Assembly (NCBI GenBank): GCA_023213395.1
Contig: CM041465.1
Span: forward strand, 226,617,741-226,681,740
Reading direction: 5' to 3'
From: Cycas panzhihuaensis
Taxonomy: Eukaryota; Cycadophyta
Length of the DNA: 64,000 bases
Made by a program: the position numbers and the translations under genes
In this document: piece by piece, positions 43,354 through 56,595 of the stretch
How positions within the stretch are numbered: the first letter of the stretch is position 1
Layout of the letters: each line of letters begins with the position of its first letter
The notes under the pieces: model-generated
The model's database searches: none
Told to the model about the DNA's origin: nothing
What the model saw: the letters and a program-made list of their open reading frames with translations, nothing else

Positions 43354-46300
43354 TGGAATCGCACCTAGGGGGGGGTAACCACACTTGGATAAGATCAAAC
43401 TAAACAATAAAAGATTTAAGGGTTGAAGATCTTATGGGGTAAGTGAGAGAATTAGCCATAAAGGACATCTATTTGTCGTAACGCAGTTTTGGGACCTACA
43501 AATGGCACACAAACTCCCTTCAAAGTAACTCTTCTTTGGTTGGGATGTGAAGGATATTAGGGATATCCTCAGGTTCTTGAGTAACCTTGATAGATGGGCC
43601 CTCCCTTCCTTAGATGGCCGAAGGAGGGGGGAAAAGATGGGCAAGGAAATGGATCCTCGTACAAGAAGGGGATAAGAGAGGTGGTTCTAAGTAGGAAACA
43701 AGGGTGATATGCACTTGTGAAAGATTGAGAGGGTGATTAATCCAACAGGTGTGAAACCAACTTAAAGGTCACGATAAGGTGGCCTAGCTACAATGAGTGA
43801 AAAGAGATAAAAGAAAAAAGGGAGCCTTGAAAGGGGGATGCCCTTAAGGCACTAAACCCAAAAGAGTCTTAGGGGTATGAGTTGGTAATGGAAATGTTTT
43901 AATAGTTTATGAGTGGGTTGCCATGCAAAGTGATGTGGTGGAGATGTTATGCATAAGACAAAGTGCCCTTGTGTGTAAGGAAGTTCTTTCCAAATAAGAA
44001 AAGGAAAACAACATAAAATTCCCACTTGTTTGTCTCTCACATATATATCCTTATACTCATTATCCTTTAACATGGAAGAAAGAGAGACAATAAGGTAGTT
44101 ATATAATGTGAGACATATACAAAAGATGTAAGTTGAATAAACAATGCAACAAGCAGATGCATAAAAGAGTGCAATCCTTGTCACATGCACTTTATCAAAT
44201 AGGCAAACAAGCTAGTTAAGAACAAATGACATACACTAATTCTTTTCCTCTTCCTATCCTTTAAGTGATATGTAGATGAAAGAAAGAAAGTGAGGGAAAG
44301 AGGGTTAAGGGAAGCGAAAGGCGTACCTAAAACTAGGCAGCCAAGAGGAGCATTATCCTTGTTGTTCTTGCTTTCCTCTTATTGCGCCCAACCATGGACA
44401 GCGTGATGGAGTGGCGCCAAGAAGAAAGGTAAGGGCTCCCTTACCTTCCATGAAGTCAAAAGGAAACGAAAAGAGAAGGAAAGTATTGCAAAGCAAAAGC
44501 AACTATCATTTTTATCTTGTAACCCTAAAGACTTAAAAGAAATAATCAATCAGAAAGGTAGAAACGTACCTGAATCAAAATTAGCTCCTTCTTCCTCTCC
44601 ACATGAAATCAGAAAGAAACCTATAATCAAGTGACATTTACCCTTTCCCAAGGGGCAGCAAGTATGAATGGGATATGCATATAATATATGGAGTAATATG
44701 ATGCAACTTTGTCTTAACCAAAAGAAATGTTTCTCACACAAGATCACTCTTAGTTCCTTTCTATGCTACTTGCAAACAAAGTGAAAAAAAGGGGCCAAGA
44801 GGAGAAAGAAGATGGTTAACCTCAGAATGGCTAACCTTCTAGATCTGTCATACTCCACGCTATCCAAGTACCAAGGTGATGTAAGAAAAGACCTTGGGAA
44901 ATAAGCAATAGGTTATGGGTAAAGTTGGGTTGTTGTCGATGTTGTAGAAGTCGCAAAGAGCAACTTTTGCAACCTCAACTAATTCTAACACCAAGAAACG
45001 TATAGGGTGCAATATGGGGATGGAATCTTACTTGTATAGGGCCTGTAGAGCTAAGAGCAAACACATTAATGGGCTATATATGCTACTTCCAGCAGTGACC
45101 TCCTTTCCAATAGCTCTCTAAAAACCCAAGGGAAGCACAGAGAAAGAAGAGGTATAGAGAGAAGGGGACTACCCTTGAGGAGAAGGCTTATTGGGTACGG
45201 AACCCTAACTTTGCTCCTTTCACTCTCTGTAAAAGCATCTTCCTTACTACCTCCTTGGAGAAACCAGGGAAGAGCTGGAAGGAAATAGAAAGTAAGTAAG
45301 AAAGGGAGGGTTTACCTCTGGTTATAGTAGGAAAATCAGAGAGAAAAATGTTTAAAATGCATGACAAATAATTTTTGTAATATTTTAAAGGAAAGAGAAG
45401 CAAAATAAATCTTAGAAGTACCTGTTAGGGATAGATCGGGGGTGGATCTACCTAAAGAATGAGAGAAAGAGGCCATCCCAATGGGCTTTACAGGTGAAAT
45501 CCCAAAGGAGCAACAAACTAGTAGAACTTTGGAGTGACGTGAAAGATGTACACTTGATGAAGTACTTAGGGCATGTCCTTCACTTTGCTGGCCATGACAC
45601 ATGCCATCTGCTACAGATCTGAAGCCATAGAGGGCTACTAGCAGTTTGAGAAGTTGATAATGGTAGACTTGGCTTATTACAGGGCATTTCTAAAGAGAGT
45701 GTTGTATAAAACTTGAGTAAGAGACCCAAGAAGTAGTGAAATGATGTTATTTTTGGGTTTTTAAACCCAGCCCTAGCTCAATCGAGTGATTAAGGTTCAT
45801 CTTGGGACGAGAATATGTGTCTGCCACGTGGTAATTTCATAATAAATGTGAAATTATCCATGATAGATTTTAAAAATAAAAGAATGGCAGCCACCACCTG
45901 GTAAACTTTATGGTACCATGAAGTTTGAAGTGGTACCGTGATCTTTATCGTGGTGCAGAAGAAAAACAACTAAAGGAAGTTTAGAAGCTTAGAGAAAATT
46001 GATGCTTCAAGCCTAAGGAGCATGACACTCTACCTAGGTTGAAGGAGGCAATCCTGGGACCTAAGGGACCTATGGTAGGTGAAGTACCAGGGGTAAGGGA
46101 CTCCCAAAAGGTTAATAAACAAGTAAAAAGACACCAACCAAGCCTAAGCGAGGTGTTAGGGGACAAGGTATGCCAATGGGGATGTGATCGACCTATAGGA
46201 GCCAATTGGTACTTGGGGATAATGTAAAGATGTGGAGGAGGGTTGTCGAGTGCCATGGGATGCATATCCCTAGATTGTCATAGGCTGAAATGGTATAATG

Positions 46301-46474
46301 CAACATGATCAAGCAGCAAATGCATAGTGATCACTTAATGAACTAGGTAATCATGTAATGTAAATAGAATGCTTCAATCCACCTCTAGTAGAACTGATGG
46401 AGGTGAGGGATAGAAGCATACCTGCACCTACCTAAGTCGAACCATCTATGTCTATTCTTAGTAGCTGGAAAACA
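43354..46474 (-). repeat. 3' LTR of element C
   Basis: Begins TGTTTTCC on the minus strand at 46474, next to a polypurine tract, and runs to TGGAATCGC at 43354. Its left 1.3 kb matches 59268-60634 closely (CCACACTTGGATAAGATC in both). About 3.1 kb. Frames inside are not genes. Confidence 0.87.
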
Positions 46475-46545
46475 CTACCCTCTTGGCGGCAGAGCCTTGT
46501 TGCTCAAAAGCATAATGCGATGGTGAATGCTGGCAACAAAATGTT

Positions 46546-46635
<90 letters not shown>

Positions 46636-46936
46636 CGTGATCAAGCTATGGGAGCCAATTGGTACTTGGGGACAATATAGAGATGTGGAGGAGGGTTGTC
46701 AAGTGCCATGGGATGCATATCCCTAGATTGTCATAGGCTGAAATGGTATAATGTAGCATGATCAAGCAGCAGATGCATAGTGATCATTTAATGAACTAGG
46801 CAGTCATGTAATGTAAATAGAATGCTTCAATCCACCTCTAGTAGAACTGATGGAGGTGAGGGATAGAAGCATACCTGCACCTACCTAAGTTGACCCATCT
46901 ATGTCTATTCCCGGTAGCTAGAAAACACTACCCTCT
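46184..46936 (-). repeat. Tandem duplication of LTR end plus polypurine tract, element C
   Basis: 46184-46474 is repeated at 46637-46927 (period 453). The unit includes the LTR end, the tract CTACCCTCTT, about 65 bases of interior and an AT microsatellite (46548-46634 in the first unit, starting again near 47001). There are thus two candidate polypurine tracts and two LTR starts. Confidence 0.85.
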
Positions 46937-46998
46937 TGGCGGCAGAGTCTCGCTACTTAGAAGCATAACACGATGGTGAATGCTGGCAACAAAATGTT

Positions 46999-47462
<464 letters not shown>

Positions 47463-48065
47463 AAATATGATGATGATATGAGCCAAGGATGATGGCGAGT
47501 GTCGTGGCAGGACGCGTGGATAAGGAGATGAGGGAGAGACAACATAGGGGCTGTCTACATGTTGCTCTAAAGCTGATATGTAGAGGAAATAGATGGGGGA
47601 ATGCCCCCATCATATAAATACAACAACTAATGGTAGTAATCATGACCATAATCAAATAAATACTATGAATATTATGTACATGGGAGAATTAGAATAATAA
47701 GGTTTCTGTACCAGGGGCAACACAGATGGTAGGGTAAAGAAAACAAACTTGGTGGTCACCATAGTTTTACCTCATTAGCGGCCAACTTTTAGAGGTACGA
47801 ACGGATCACAATATGAAAGAAGGGATGACCCAAAACTTGGGCGCTTGAGCGATAAACAAGTTTCTCAAGGGGGATCATCGAGGAGAGGGAGGCAATGCTC
47901 TAGGATAAGATGAACAAGGCTATTTGCCTTAACGTTGCGATCCCAAAGGATGTGTCAGATGTTGAAAAATGGGAAATAAGACAAAAGGGAGCTAGCAGTC
48001 GAAGCAATGGCTCTTAAGCATGGGCAACGCACTTGGTAAACCTGGGTGAGCTATGATGCAATGAC
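47463..48065. other. 3' interior of element C
   Basis: Aligns with about 385-668 of element A (shared GCGAGTGTCGTGGCAG-like segment near 47494). No coding signal before the aRNH. Confidence 0.5.
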
Positions 48066-48287
48066 CTAGGAGTCATAGAAGAGGATGATAGGTCCATGGT
48101 AGAAGCAGAGCGTATCGATAAGAGCCTCAATAACAACTATGTATTTAGCTTCGTTATTATTGGCTTCAAGGAGGAAGACTCTAGAACGCATGTAGTCATA
48201 CCTAGATGGGTCACAGAGGATCCATGTTATAGCGGAAGGGCTTGGGTTGTCGCGACATCCACCGTCAGGGAAGTTAAATAATGTCAT
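48066..48287 (-). pseudogene. aRNH fragment of element C
   Basis: DGGCRDNPSPSA, FLLEANNNEAKYIVVIEAL and ILFYDS carry three of the four acidic positions, including the Asp that element A has lost. The frame then breaks; the rest of the domain is in 47900-48065 at best. Confidence 0.75.
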
Positions 48288-49026
48288 AGTAGAAGGAATA
48301 GAGATCTTGATAGGGAAGAAGAGGAAAAAGAGTGATGGTGGAGTTGACGAATGGAAAAGGGACTCAACGGAGTGAACCAGTCACGAGGAACTTAAGTGGC
48401 TATGGATAAAGGTTGTATGGGGTAAGAGGACCCAAAGACGAGGATACCATAGGCAAGGATACCGACCCGGTAGATAGGAAGGAGACAACAGCGAAAAAGC
48501 CCTCTTAGGGTCCCAAAGGTTGCTGAAGGAAGCGAGGTGTGGTCTCGTATGGGGAAGGTGCTTCCATTGGGAGCCCCAGAGGCATGAATAAGTAGCGAAA
48601 CTGGGTTTAGGATGATGAAATGAGCCAAATGAGTATAAACATGGGTATATTTAGAGATGGTATAAAAATCGAGGCAGAAAGAGCCTCACATGAACTAAAG
48701 GGTTGATCATAAATGCACCTGAAGAGAGAAAGGAAAAGAGGGCCATGGAGGTGAAATGGGAGATAAACCCAGAAGGCAAAGGTAACAGGGGGAGAGAGAT
48801 GATCCCAAGGGCTATCACGGCCAGAAGAAAGGAGGAAGTACCTGTTGGGGCCCCCGCCTATATAAGGAAAACTCGACGAAAATGGGATTCATTTTCATGG
48901 GCTCACGATCGATCTGGACCCTTTTTCCTTATGCAACAGAGCACCGCCCAACTTTGGAGGCACATAGAGGGAGATCGGGCCATTGGATTGAGGCGAGGAG
49001 ATGACCATTAGGACTAGGGAGATGAG
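48288..49026 (+). promoter_or_regulatory. Promoter of the plus-strand gene in element C, TATA box at 48859-48866
   Basis: TATATAAG in the same GGGGCCCCCGCCTATATAAGG setting as 1610-1617 of element A, 168 bases before the ATG at 49027. Confidence 0.7.
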
Positions 49027-51570
49027 ATGGCAGTAGCGAGGCTAGATTCGGTGAGTGGATCATCATATAGCCACTGCATTTTGTCAATTAAAATGAATAT
49101 CATTTTATGCTTTTATTAGGTGATTTTTGGCCCCTTAAGGGTGAATTGGGATCCTTTAGAGCCCGATTTGGGCCCAAAGAGAGGGAGGACTAGGGCATTA
49201 GGTAGCCCTGGTCCCAGTAGGGTCGAGTGTGGCTCACTCGGGTAAAAAATTTTAGATTTTTTAGGCATAATCCCTCTTTTATGGGGCCTAAGAATGGCAC
49301 CACGGCAAAGATCATAGTGTTGCAAAATTTTTTGCGAGGCCACTATGTTAAAAACTCAGCAGGGCCCCTACCAAACAACAAAGATCACAGTGCTGCAAAA
49401 TTTTCTATGAGGCTACTGTGTTGAAAACTCAGTAGGACCCCTACCAAACTCTATGGTACCACATAGTTTGGCATGGGGCAAGGGCTGCAAATAGAAAAAA
49501 AGAGAAAATTAACCTAAAAGGATGCCAGACCCAACCTGAAGAAGGGGAGAGGCAACCCGAGGGTAGGCAGATAGTCATAGGAATATTTTGACTAATTGTT
49601 GGGTTCTTGGCAGGTGGTTATCGCAGTGGACAACTATGAAAACATTAGAGTAGCTATGATGAGTTTCATCGAGATGTTGACTCGAGGGGATCAGTGGATC
49701 TTAGGGAGATGCAGTTTGTTGAAGGTTATTAGGATGCTGCAGTATACCTCAGACCAGCATCTTCTAGTGGACATCGTCACCCACTGGGATCGTAGGTGGA
49801 ACGTATTCCACATCCCCTAGGTAGGGGACATTACTATCATACCAGGGGACATTAGGAGGATCCTTAGTGTACCCATAGGAGGAGCACTGACATCACTAAG
49901 GGCGTTGCCTAGTAACGACACCACACACAGAGAGGCAACTGCATTCTTCACAGGCTAGGACAGGTGGGAGAGGCGTGGGATACCTATATAGAGCATGGTC
50001 ATGTCACGGATTCCTCGGGTGAGGAATTTAATCACACTAAATATTCTATTCTGAATTTCCTGGAAACAGAACTATAGGGATATCCTTACCAGCTAGATAG
50101 AGATAGTAAGGCGATGTGAGGCCAAAGAGAGGATGGATTGGGCCACCCTAATAGTGGTGAACATGATCGCCTAGCTAGATTCCATCAGAGTAACGAGGAG
50201 AGGAGGATTCTCTTATAGTACACTACTGCAGTGCTGGTTTTTTGACCACTTTGGAGTTGTAGAACTACCAAGAGGACCACACCTTATCTCAGTGTGGGCT
50301 CCCATGGTACATAGGTGGCAGACTCATTTTAGAGGGATCGAGGACCAGGCACCCATCTAATACTTGGTGGAGGCAATATCACTGGACCTCCTCACCATGG
50401 CAGACTATACAACATATCCATATAGAGGGGTGAGGTGGGATAATGATGATGAGGTAGGCATAGTAGGATGAGCAAGAGGTGGTCTTAGAGGTGATGGTGA
50501 TGATGGAGATGATGGGGCAGGCTCATCACAAGCAACTGGTGGTGAGGTGGGTCCATCAAGGACCGCAGGAATTGAGGCAGGGCCTTCGGGAGTAGCACGA
50601 GGAGAGGTAGGTCCTTTAGGAGCTGTAGGGAGAGGCAGGCCACCCCGCACACTAGTCCAAAGATTGAGGGTGGTTGAGAGAGCTTGGGCAGTGGAAATGG
50701 TAGTAGAGGTAGTAGCAGATGGGGGAAGAGATGTCCCAGCAGGCCAAGCAGTTGGCGAGGTGGTACTAGAGGATGAGGAGGTACCAGCAGCCGATGAAGG
50801 TCCCGAGGAGGTGGTAGTTTCCATAATGGAGGAGCCAGTTATCTCAGGAGGTAAGGCACTACCTTTTCATCCCATCCTTTGACTATCAAGCATTTGGTTA
50901 GTTTAATTCTAATTTAGTTTTGATGGTTTAATATGCATATGGATATGAGGACTAATATGTGTCACATTTGACTTAGTAAGAGCAGCAGAGATGGGGAGGT
51001 TGATCAAGGCAATAGTCTGAGAGATATTCCCCCAGGCCTACAAGAAGAAGAAACCTCCCATCTAGGAAGGAGAGGAGCTATAATTGGCAAGGCCACACAC
51101 AGTGGCATTTACCTCATTAATCAGGGCTAGGGACATCTAGATAGTAGAGTCCTAGGAGCACTAGGTGAGGATGGGACAACTATAGGGGGAGTTGGATGGG
51201 ACCCACGTAGAGAGGGATACCCTACATGATCGAGTCCAAGTGTTGGAGGCTCAAGGTACTAGAGTAGGTTTGGATGCAGAGAGTTGCGTCAGAGTTACCA
51301 TGCTGGTGGAGCAACTCTAAGGGGTGGAGGAGTGGCTCTGATGGGTGGAGGGAGAGAGGGATCGACTCCAAGGGAGATACGATCAACTGGTGGACCAGGT
51401 TGCATCGATATCATCACAGAGTAGCACCCAGACATAAAAGCCAGTGATGACCCTATAGAGGCCTCAAGATGAGGGGAGCGAGGCAAGGAGCTCCCTACGA
51501 TAGAGGAGGAGCCTAAGAGGTATGTGGTCTCTTAGAGAGGGATCACGGCGACCAGGAGATGACACCTCAT
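49027..51570 (+). pseudogene. Spliced antisense gene of element C (same family as 1777-4172)
   Basis: Exon 1 is 49027-49050 (MAVARLDS), donor GTGAGT at 49051. Exon 2 is 49614-50850 after acceptor TTCTTGGCAG, donor GTAAGG. Exon 3 starts at 50977 after TTGACTTAG. Phases 0 and 1 are the same as in element A, although intron 1 is 563 bases here and 467 there. Exon 2 carries LLVDIVTHWDRRWNVFHIP and MDWATLI, YSTLLQCWFFDHF, MVHRWQTH, SLDLLTMADY, then a Gly/Glu-rich stretch. Stops where A has Trp or Gln (for example FFTG-stop-DRWERRG) indicate decay. Confidence 0.7.
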
Positions 51571-52366
51571 GAGTAGAGGAGCACCAAAGAGCAGGGTAGG
51601 GTTAGTTTTGATTAGGAAAGCACTAGACCTCTAGGGAGTCACCATAAGTTACATGATTGTACTCTTCCCTATAAGGATTCTAGCTTCCCGTGGATAATGT
51701 ACCATACCATTTGTATGATATGACACATTATGATTTTTATGTATATAGACGGGGCCATTGGTACCCCATTTGGTGTATAATGATGATATTATGATAGTGT
51801 ATTTCATTATTTTGGTTGTGTGTTTATGTATATATATGTATGGGTGCATAGGTACATGAGGAACTATAGATCGTGATGATTTTGGATTGATTATTATCTG
51901 ATTTGTGTTGTGGGATTGTTTGAGCTATGCACACACTTCCTTTTATGTAGGGCCATATTCTTAGCAGGCACACATAATCACCACGAGTGTAGGTGATAGG
52001 CACATGTAGGGTTAGGAGATGAGAAGCCATACACATCCATCATAGGAGCATAGCGGGATATACAAAGGAAGTGCTAGTAGGAGAGGGAGTAATGACACTC
52101 GATCATGCCATCCTAGTAGGGGAGTGCATCCAGGCTTGGGAGTGAGAGGGACCACATACCAAATTAGGAGGGAAAGTTCCCCAGGGAAAGGGAACTAAAA
52201 GGTGTCATAGGAGGAACCTAGAAGGAGTAGGAAAGTCACCCTGAGCTGCCATTCTACCTGTGATTAGGGGGAATGGGGACGTGCTTAAGGTGGTAGTTTA
52301 GCTCATTTCAGAGCATGAGAAAAAAAGGAAAATAGGTGTGCCGAATCTATGAAAGGATAGGGATAG
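51571..52366. other. Spacer between convergent genes of element C
   Basis: Equivalent to 4173-4817 in element A. No coding signal. Confidence 0.45.
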
Positions 52367-53430
52367 TCACACATAAAATTTCTTTAGGAACTTTCCATTG
52401 ATGACTTTCTCAAACTCAAGACCCTCCAAGGTTGTGATCCTGTAAGTGTTGTTATTGAGGCTCTTGAGAACGATAAAGGGGCCAACCCATTTAGGTCTGA
52501 ACTTGGATAAGTGATCATGGAGATACTCCAATTTGAGGACATGGTCCCCAAGATATAAAGGGCAGGGGCAAAGGTGCTTACCGTACGTCCTTCGTGCCCT
52601 AGCCTTAGAAGTAAGGTTTGCTTAGTAAGCAATCAAGCATCTCTCGTCTAAAGCCTTGAGGTCTAGGAGATGAACCTGATGGAGAAACTCCTCATCAACA
52701 AGACCTTGAAGGAAAATGCATAAGGAAGGGATCTCAAATTCTAATGGGAGAACCGCCTTTGTCCCATACACCAGAGAGAATAGAGTCATTCCCATAGTTG
52801 TGCCGATAGATGTGCGATATGCCCATAAAATGGAAGATAGCTAAAGATGCTAATCCTTTTGAGATTGGGCAACAATTTTCTTTAAGATGTTTATAAGGGT
52901 TTTGTTAAATAACTTAACTTGGCCATTGGCCTAAGGGAAACAAGGAGAGGAGGTTTTATGAGAAACTTTAAATTTCTCACAAAGCTTGTCCATCTCCTTA
53001 TTACAGAAAAGAGTTATGTTATCCATGATCAAGACGTCGGGGACTCCAAAATGGCAAATGATGTGTTGGTAGACGAAGGTGGCTATTGTCTTACCAGGGG
53101 TAGAGGACAAAGGGACTGCTTTGACCCATTTAGTGAAGTACGTCGTCATAGTTAAGATGAACTTATGCTGCAATGAAGAAGGTGGGGACATGGCTCTAAT
53201 AAGGTCCAATCCCTGTTGGGAGAAGGGCCATGGAGATATGATAGGATGGAGGGCCTTGGAAGGCAAGTGGGTGATGTTGGCATGCTCTTAGCACCACTGA
53301 CATCTTAGAGCATAAGTATAGGCATCCTTAAAGAGGGATGGCCAATCGTATCCCATGCGAAGGATCCATTGGGCCATGGATTAGCCCCTAAAATGACTCC
53401 CGTAAATGTTGTTATGGCATTCACAAAGTA
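52367..53430 (-). pseudogene. Integrase of element C
   Basis: Uninterrupted by an insertion, unlike A. LQHKFILTMTTYFTKWVKA, IMDNITLFCNKEMDKL (the D-N-G motif degraded to DNI) and SSPCFP, with a C-terminal tail ending KKFYV. Stops in the catalytic region. Confidence 0.8.
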
Positions 53431-54271
53431 TTTGGTCTACTTCATTGGGGCTAACGCAATGGAGAAGGATCCTGTCAAAGGATCTCTTGCACAATACTTC
53501 ACCCATGAGGAAGTACTGCCTAGCAATAGCCTGAATACGTGACCTAACTTTATCACTAGATTTGGGATGGTACTACTGCTGGGCAAGGTATTACATAATG
53601 TCCCCATACCACTCACTGTCAGCGAGTGGATGAGTAGAAGAATCTTGAATAGCCAAGATGGGCTCGCTAGGCAAAGAATCATCAATGAGAACATTAAAAG
53701 GGTTCAGGATAGGAGTATTAGCGAGTTGTTCAGCAACCACCATCCCTTTCTTTGACTTCATGCTAATGATTTGGAGGTTAAATTCCTAAAGGAAGATGAC
53801 CCACTTGCTAGTCCTACCTATCAGGTCAGATCAGGTAAGCAAGTATCTCAAGGGATCAGATTAGACGATCACCTGAGTAGTATTCCTAAGTAAGTAGTGC
53901 TTAAACTTCTTGGTAGTATACACCAAAGAGAGGCACTCTTTCTTGGCATGAGAGTAATTAAGTTTAGGATCCACGAGGATGCGAATGATAAAGTAAAGAG
54001 CTATTTTGATTCCTGAATCATCTTCTTGGGCTAGCATGGCACCCAAGGACTCATCGGTAGCCAAAGTATAGAGAACGAAGGGCCTGGCGAAGAGAGGAGG
54101 CACCAGAGTTAGAGCGAAAGGGAGAGATTTCTTGAGCTCCTCAAAAGCTTGTTGGGACTTTGAATACCAAACAAATAGGGCCCCCTTCTTCAACAGGTTG
54201 GTAAGATGTTTCACATTTATGGCAAAATTTTCCAGGAAACGCCTAAGAAATCCTAGCCTACCTAAGAACAA
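53431..54271 (-). pseudogene. RNase H domain of element C
   Basis: FVLYTLATDESLGAMLAQED, ELNYSHAKKECLSLVYTTKK-like residues (LNYSHAKKECLSLVYTTKKF) and HYLLRNTTQVIV match 11294-11818. The first residue of the EKECL motif is Lys here; the catalytic Glu is kept. Confidence 0.82.
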
Positions 54272-55060
54272 CTTAATTTATCATTAGGTCTTAAGAAGCA
54301 GCATGTCAAATATGGCCTTGACTTTGTCAGGGTTGATTTAGATTCTTTACTTTGAGACAAGGAAGATGAGGAGTTTACTAGTTGTTATGGCAAACATGCA
54401 TTTGAGAGGGTTCATACTTATATAGTATTTACGACATTATGTGAAGATGGCTCACAAATCAGAAGGATGGTGGGCCCTAATGCATGAGAGACCCATCATA
54501 TCATCTATGAAAATCTCTAAGGTTTTGTTGATAAAGTCATGAAAGACGAATTGCATCGCCCTTTGATAGGCAATGCCTGTGTTCTTTAGCCCAAAGGGCA
54601 TCGCCTTGTAGGAGAAAGTGCCCCAAGGGGTAGTGAAGGCCATCTTGTGATAGTCTTCGAGAGAAATTTGGATTTCGTTATAGCCTGAGAAGCTTTCCAT
54701 TAAAGACATACCCTCAAAACTTGCAGTTCGATCAATGATTTGATCGATGAAGGGGAGTGGGAAGTTGTCCTTAGGACATGCATTGTTAATATCTCAAAAA
54801 TCAATACATATCTTAATTGTCTTGTTCTTTTTGGTAATGGGGACAATGTTGGATACCCACTTTGGGTAGTCGATAGAAGTGATTAACCCTATATTTAGGA
54901 GTTTTTCAACTTCCATCTTGACGGCAACTGAAAGTTTGGGATGAAGAGAGCATTGTTTTTGACGCACGGGGCAAGCACCCAGAATAGTGGTAAGGTTGTA
55001 GGTAATAATGGAAAGGTCTATTCCCTTTATATCAGAATAATCCCATGCAAAGACATCTCA
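54272..55060 (-). pseudogene. Reverse transcriptase of element C
   Basis: MSLMESFSGYNEIQISLEDY, TTPWGTFSYKAMPFGLKNTG and LEIFIDDMM (active-site Asp pair intact). The motif-A Asp is Glu (MSLMESF against MSLMDNF in A), so the enzyme is dead. Stops in the fingers. Confidence 0.85.
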
Positions 55061-55950
55061 AAATTCTTAGAATAGAAGGGTGTACTCCTTCATTTCATCA
55101 GGAGAGCATTCTGCTCCCACCTTTATGAACTTACTTGGGGCAAGGACTATGTCCTTGGTTGCCTCCATGCACATAGCATTCCCTTCCTCGAAGTGAAGGG
55201 GGGCTCAGTCAATAGGAGGGGGAAGAATAAGAGATGGACTTAGGTTGGTGAGATATGACCTAATAGCCAAGATCTTCTTGTGACCAAGCCTATGGTAACC
55301 AGCAGGGAAATTGGGCACAGAGCCCACCAGATGCTCAAGAAAGGCCTCATCATCCTTAAAATAGTCTATCCCATGAATAATCACACTTTGAGAAGATGAG
55401 GAGTGCAAAGTGGAAGGAGTGGCAGGGCTATAGCAGTCTATCCACCACTCCACGCACTCAAGAGACTCTTTAGAAGAGTTAGAAAGAGACCCCTCAGGGA
55501 GGGTAATAAGAGGTTACTCCACCTCTTTATTAGAGAGAGGCGATAAGGTGAGAGAGAAGGTGATGTTGGGGGTCGCATGTTAGGTAGGAGCAAGAACATT
55601 CGACCCAAGAGGAAAGTGGGTTTCCTCTAAGGAAGGGGTTTCAAGTGGAGATTTGAAACGAAGAGAGCACTCCCTACTAGTGTTTAAGAGGGATATAGGA
55701 TGCAGAAGGTCCTCATCCTCACCATTAGACCCATTGTCACTGGGATAGCAAGGTACCTATAGCTCCCTACACTAATGGGGACAAATCGTATAAGATTAGA
55801 GGAAGAAGATGAAGGACCTTCTTCTAAAGAGGATGAATCAGGGATGCCAATAAAACAAGCAGAAACTTAGGGGGAAGGGCCCTTATCGCCCTTGGCCTTA
55901 TCGCAAGCTTCTTGACGGGGTTGGCAAGATTACTTGGTGGGAGGAGGCTC
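55061..55950 (-). pseudogene. Protease-to-RT linker of element C
   Basis: IIHGIDYFKDDEAFLEHLVG matches the linker of element A. The rest is Ser/acid-rich and diverged. Confidence 0.55.
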
Positions 55951-56595
55951 TTGAGAGATGACCCTCATTCACCCTTCATAAACGAATTTAAGTTGTCCCC
56001 AATGAGACAAGCACACGACTCCTATTTGGTCAAGCCGTGGGCATCCCAACAAAAGGGTGTAGTCGATGTTGACATCGAGAACTACAATGTTAGTGAGGAC
56101 CGTCTTATCCTCGAGAGTGAAGGGGATGGACTCTGATCCTAAGGGTGTCTTTTCACTACCATCATAGCCTTGACACCACTATGAAGTTAGCTCTAGGGCA
56201 AATATGCCAAGCTCTTGCATGATCTGCAAGGGTATGGAATTGACAAAAGAACCATTATCCATAATGGTTCTTCAAAGAGTACAGTCAGGAGTGTCTATAG
56301 TTATGGTAAAGGGGTAGTGCCATTGGCATTCCCTTTCACTAGTTAGGGGAAGGTCCTTGAGATCGAAAGAGATGACGGGTTCATGACTTGAGGCGTTGCC
56401 CAAGGCATGAATAGATGCGTCACCTAATCCCAAGGCTTCCAAGAAGATTATACGTTGTTCAAGGAAACTCCTCAAGATGTCCATTATGGACATCGTTACG
56501 GCTACGGTGTGAAGATCATCAACAATGAAAAAGGGCTTCCCCTTCGTGGTAGGTTGGGGAAGGGCCCTTTGAAAGTCGTAGCGACCGTGGTGCAC
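55951..56595 (-). pseudogene. Aspartic protease of element C
   Basis: The loop near 56253-56270 reads IMDNGSS with the catalytic Asp kept. Upstream part (56272-56595) is a 107-codon frame equivalent to 13949-14320. The C-terminal region is shifted. Confidence 0.78.

Noticed and set aside
43354-46474. A second tandem element sharing an LTR with element C
   Set aside because: At first 43354-46474 looked like leader plus LTR of another element. The primer site at 59251-59266 and the 2.7-kb LTR of element A show that all of it is one long LTR.
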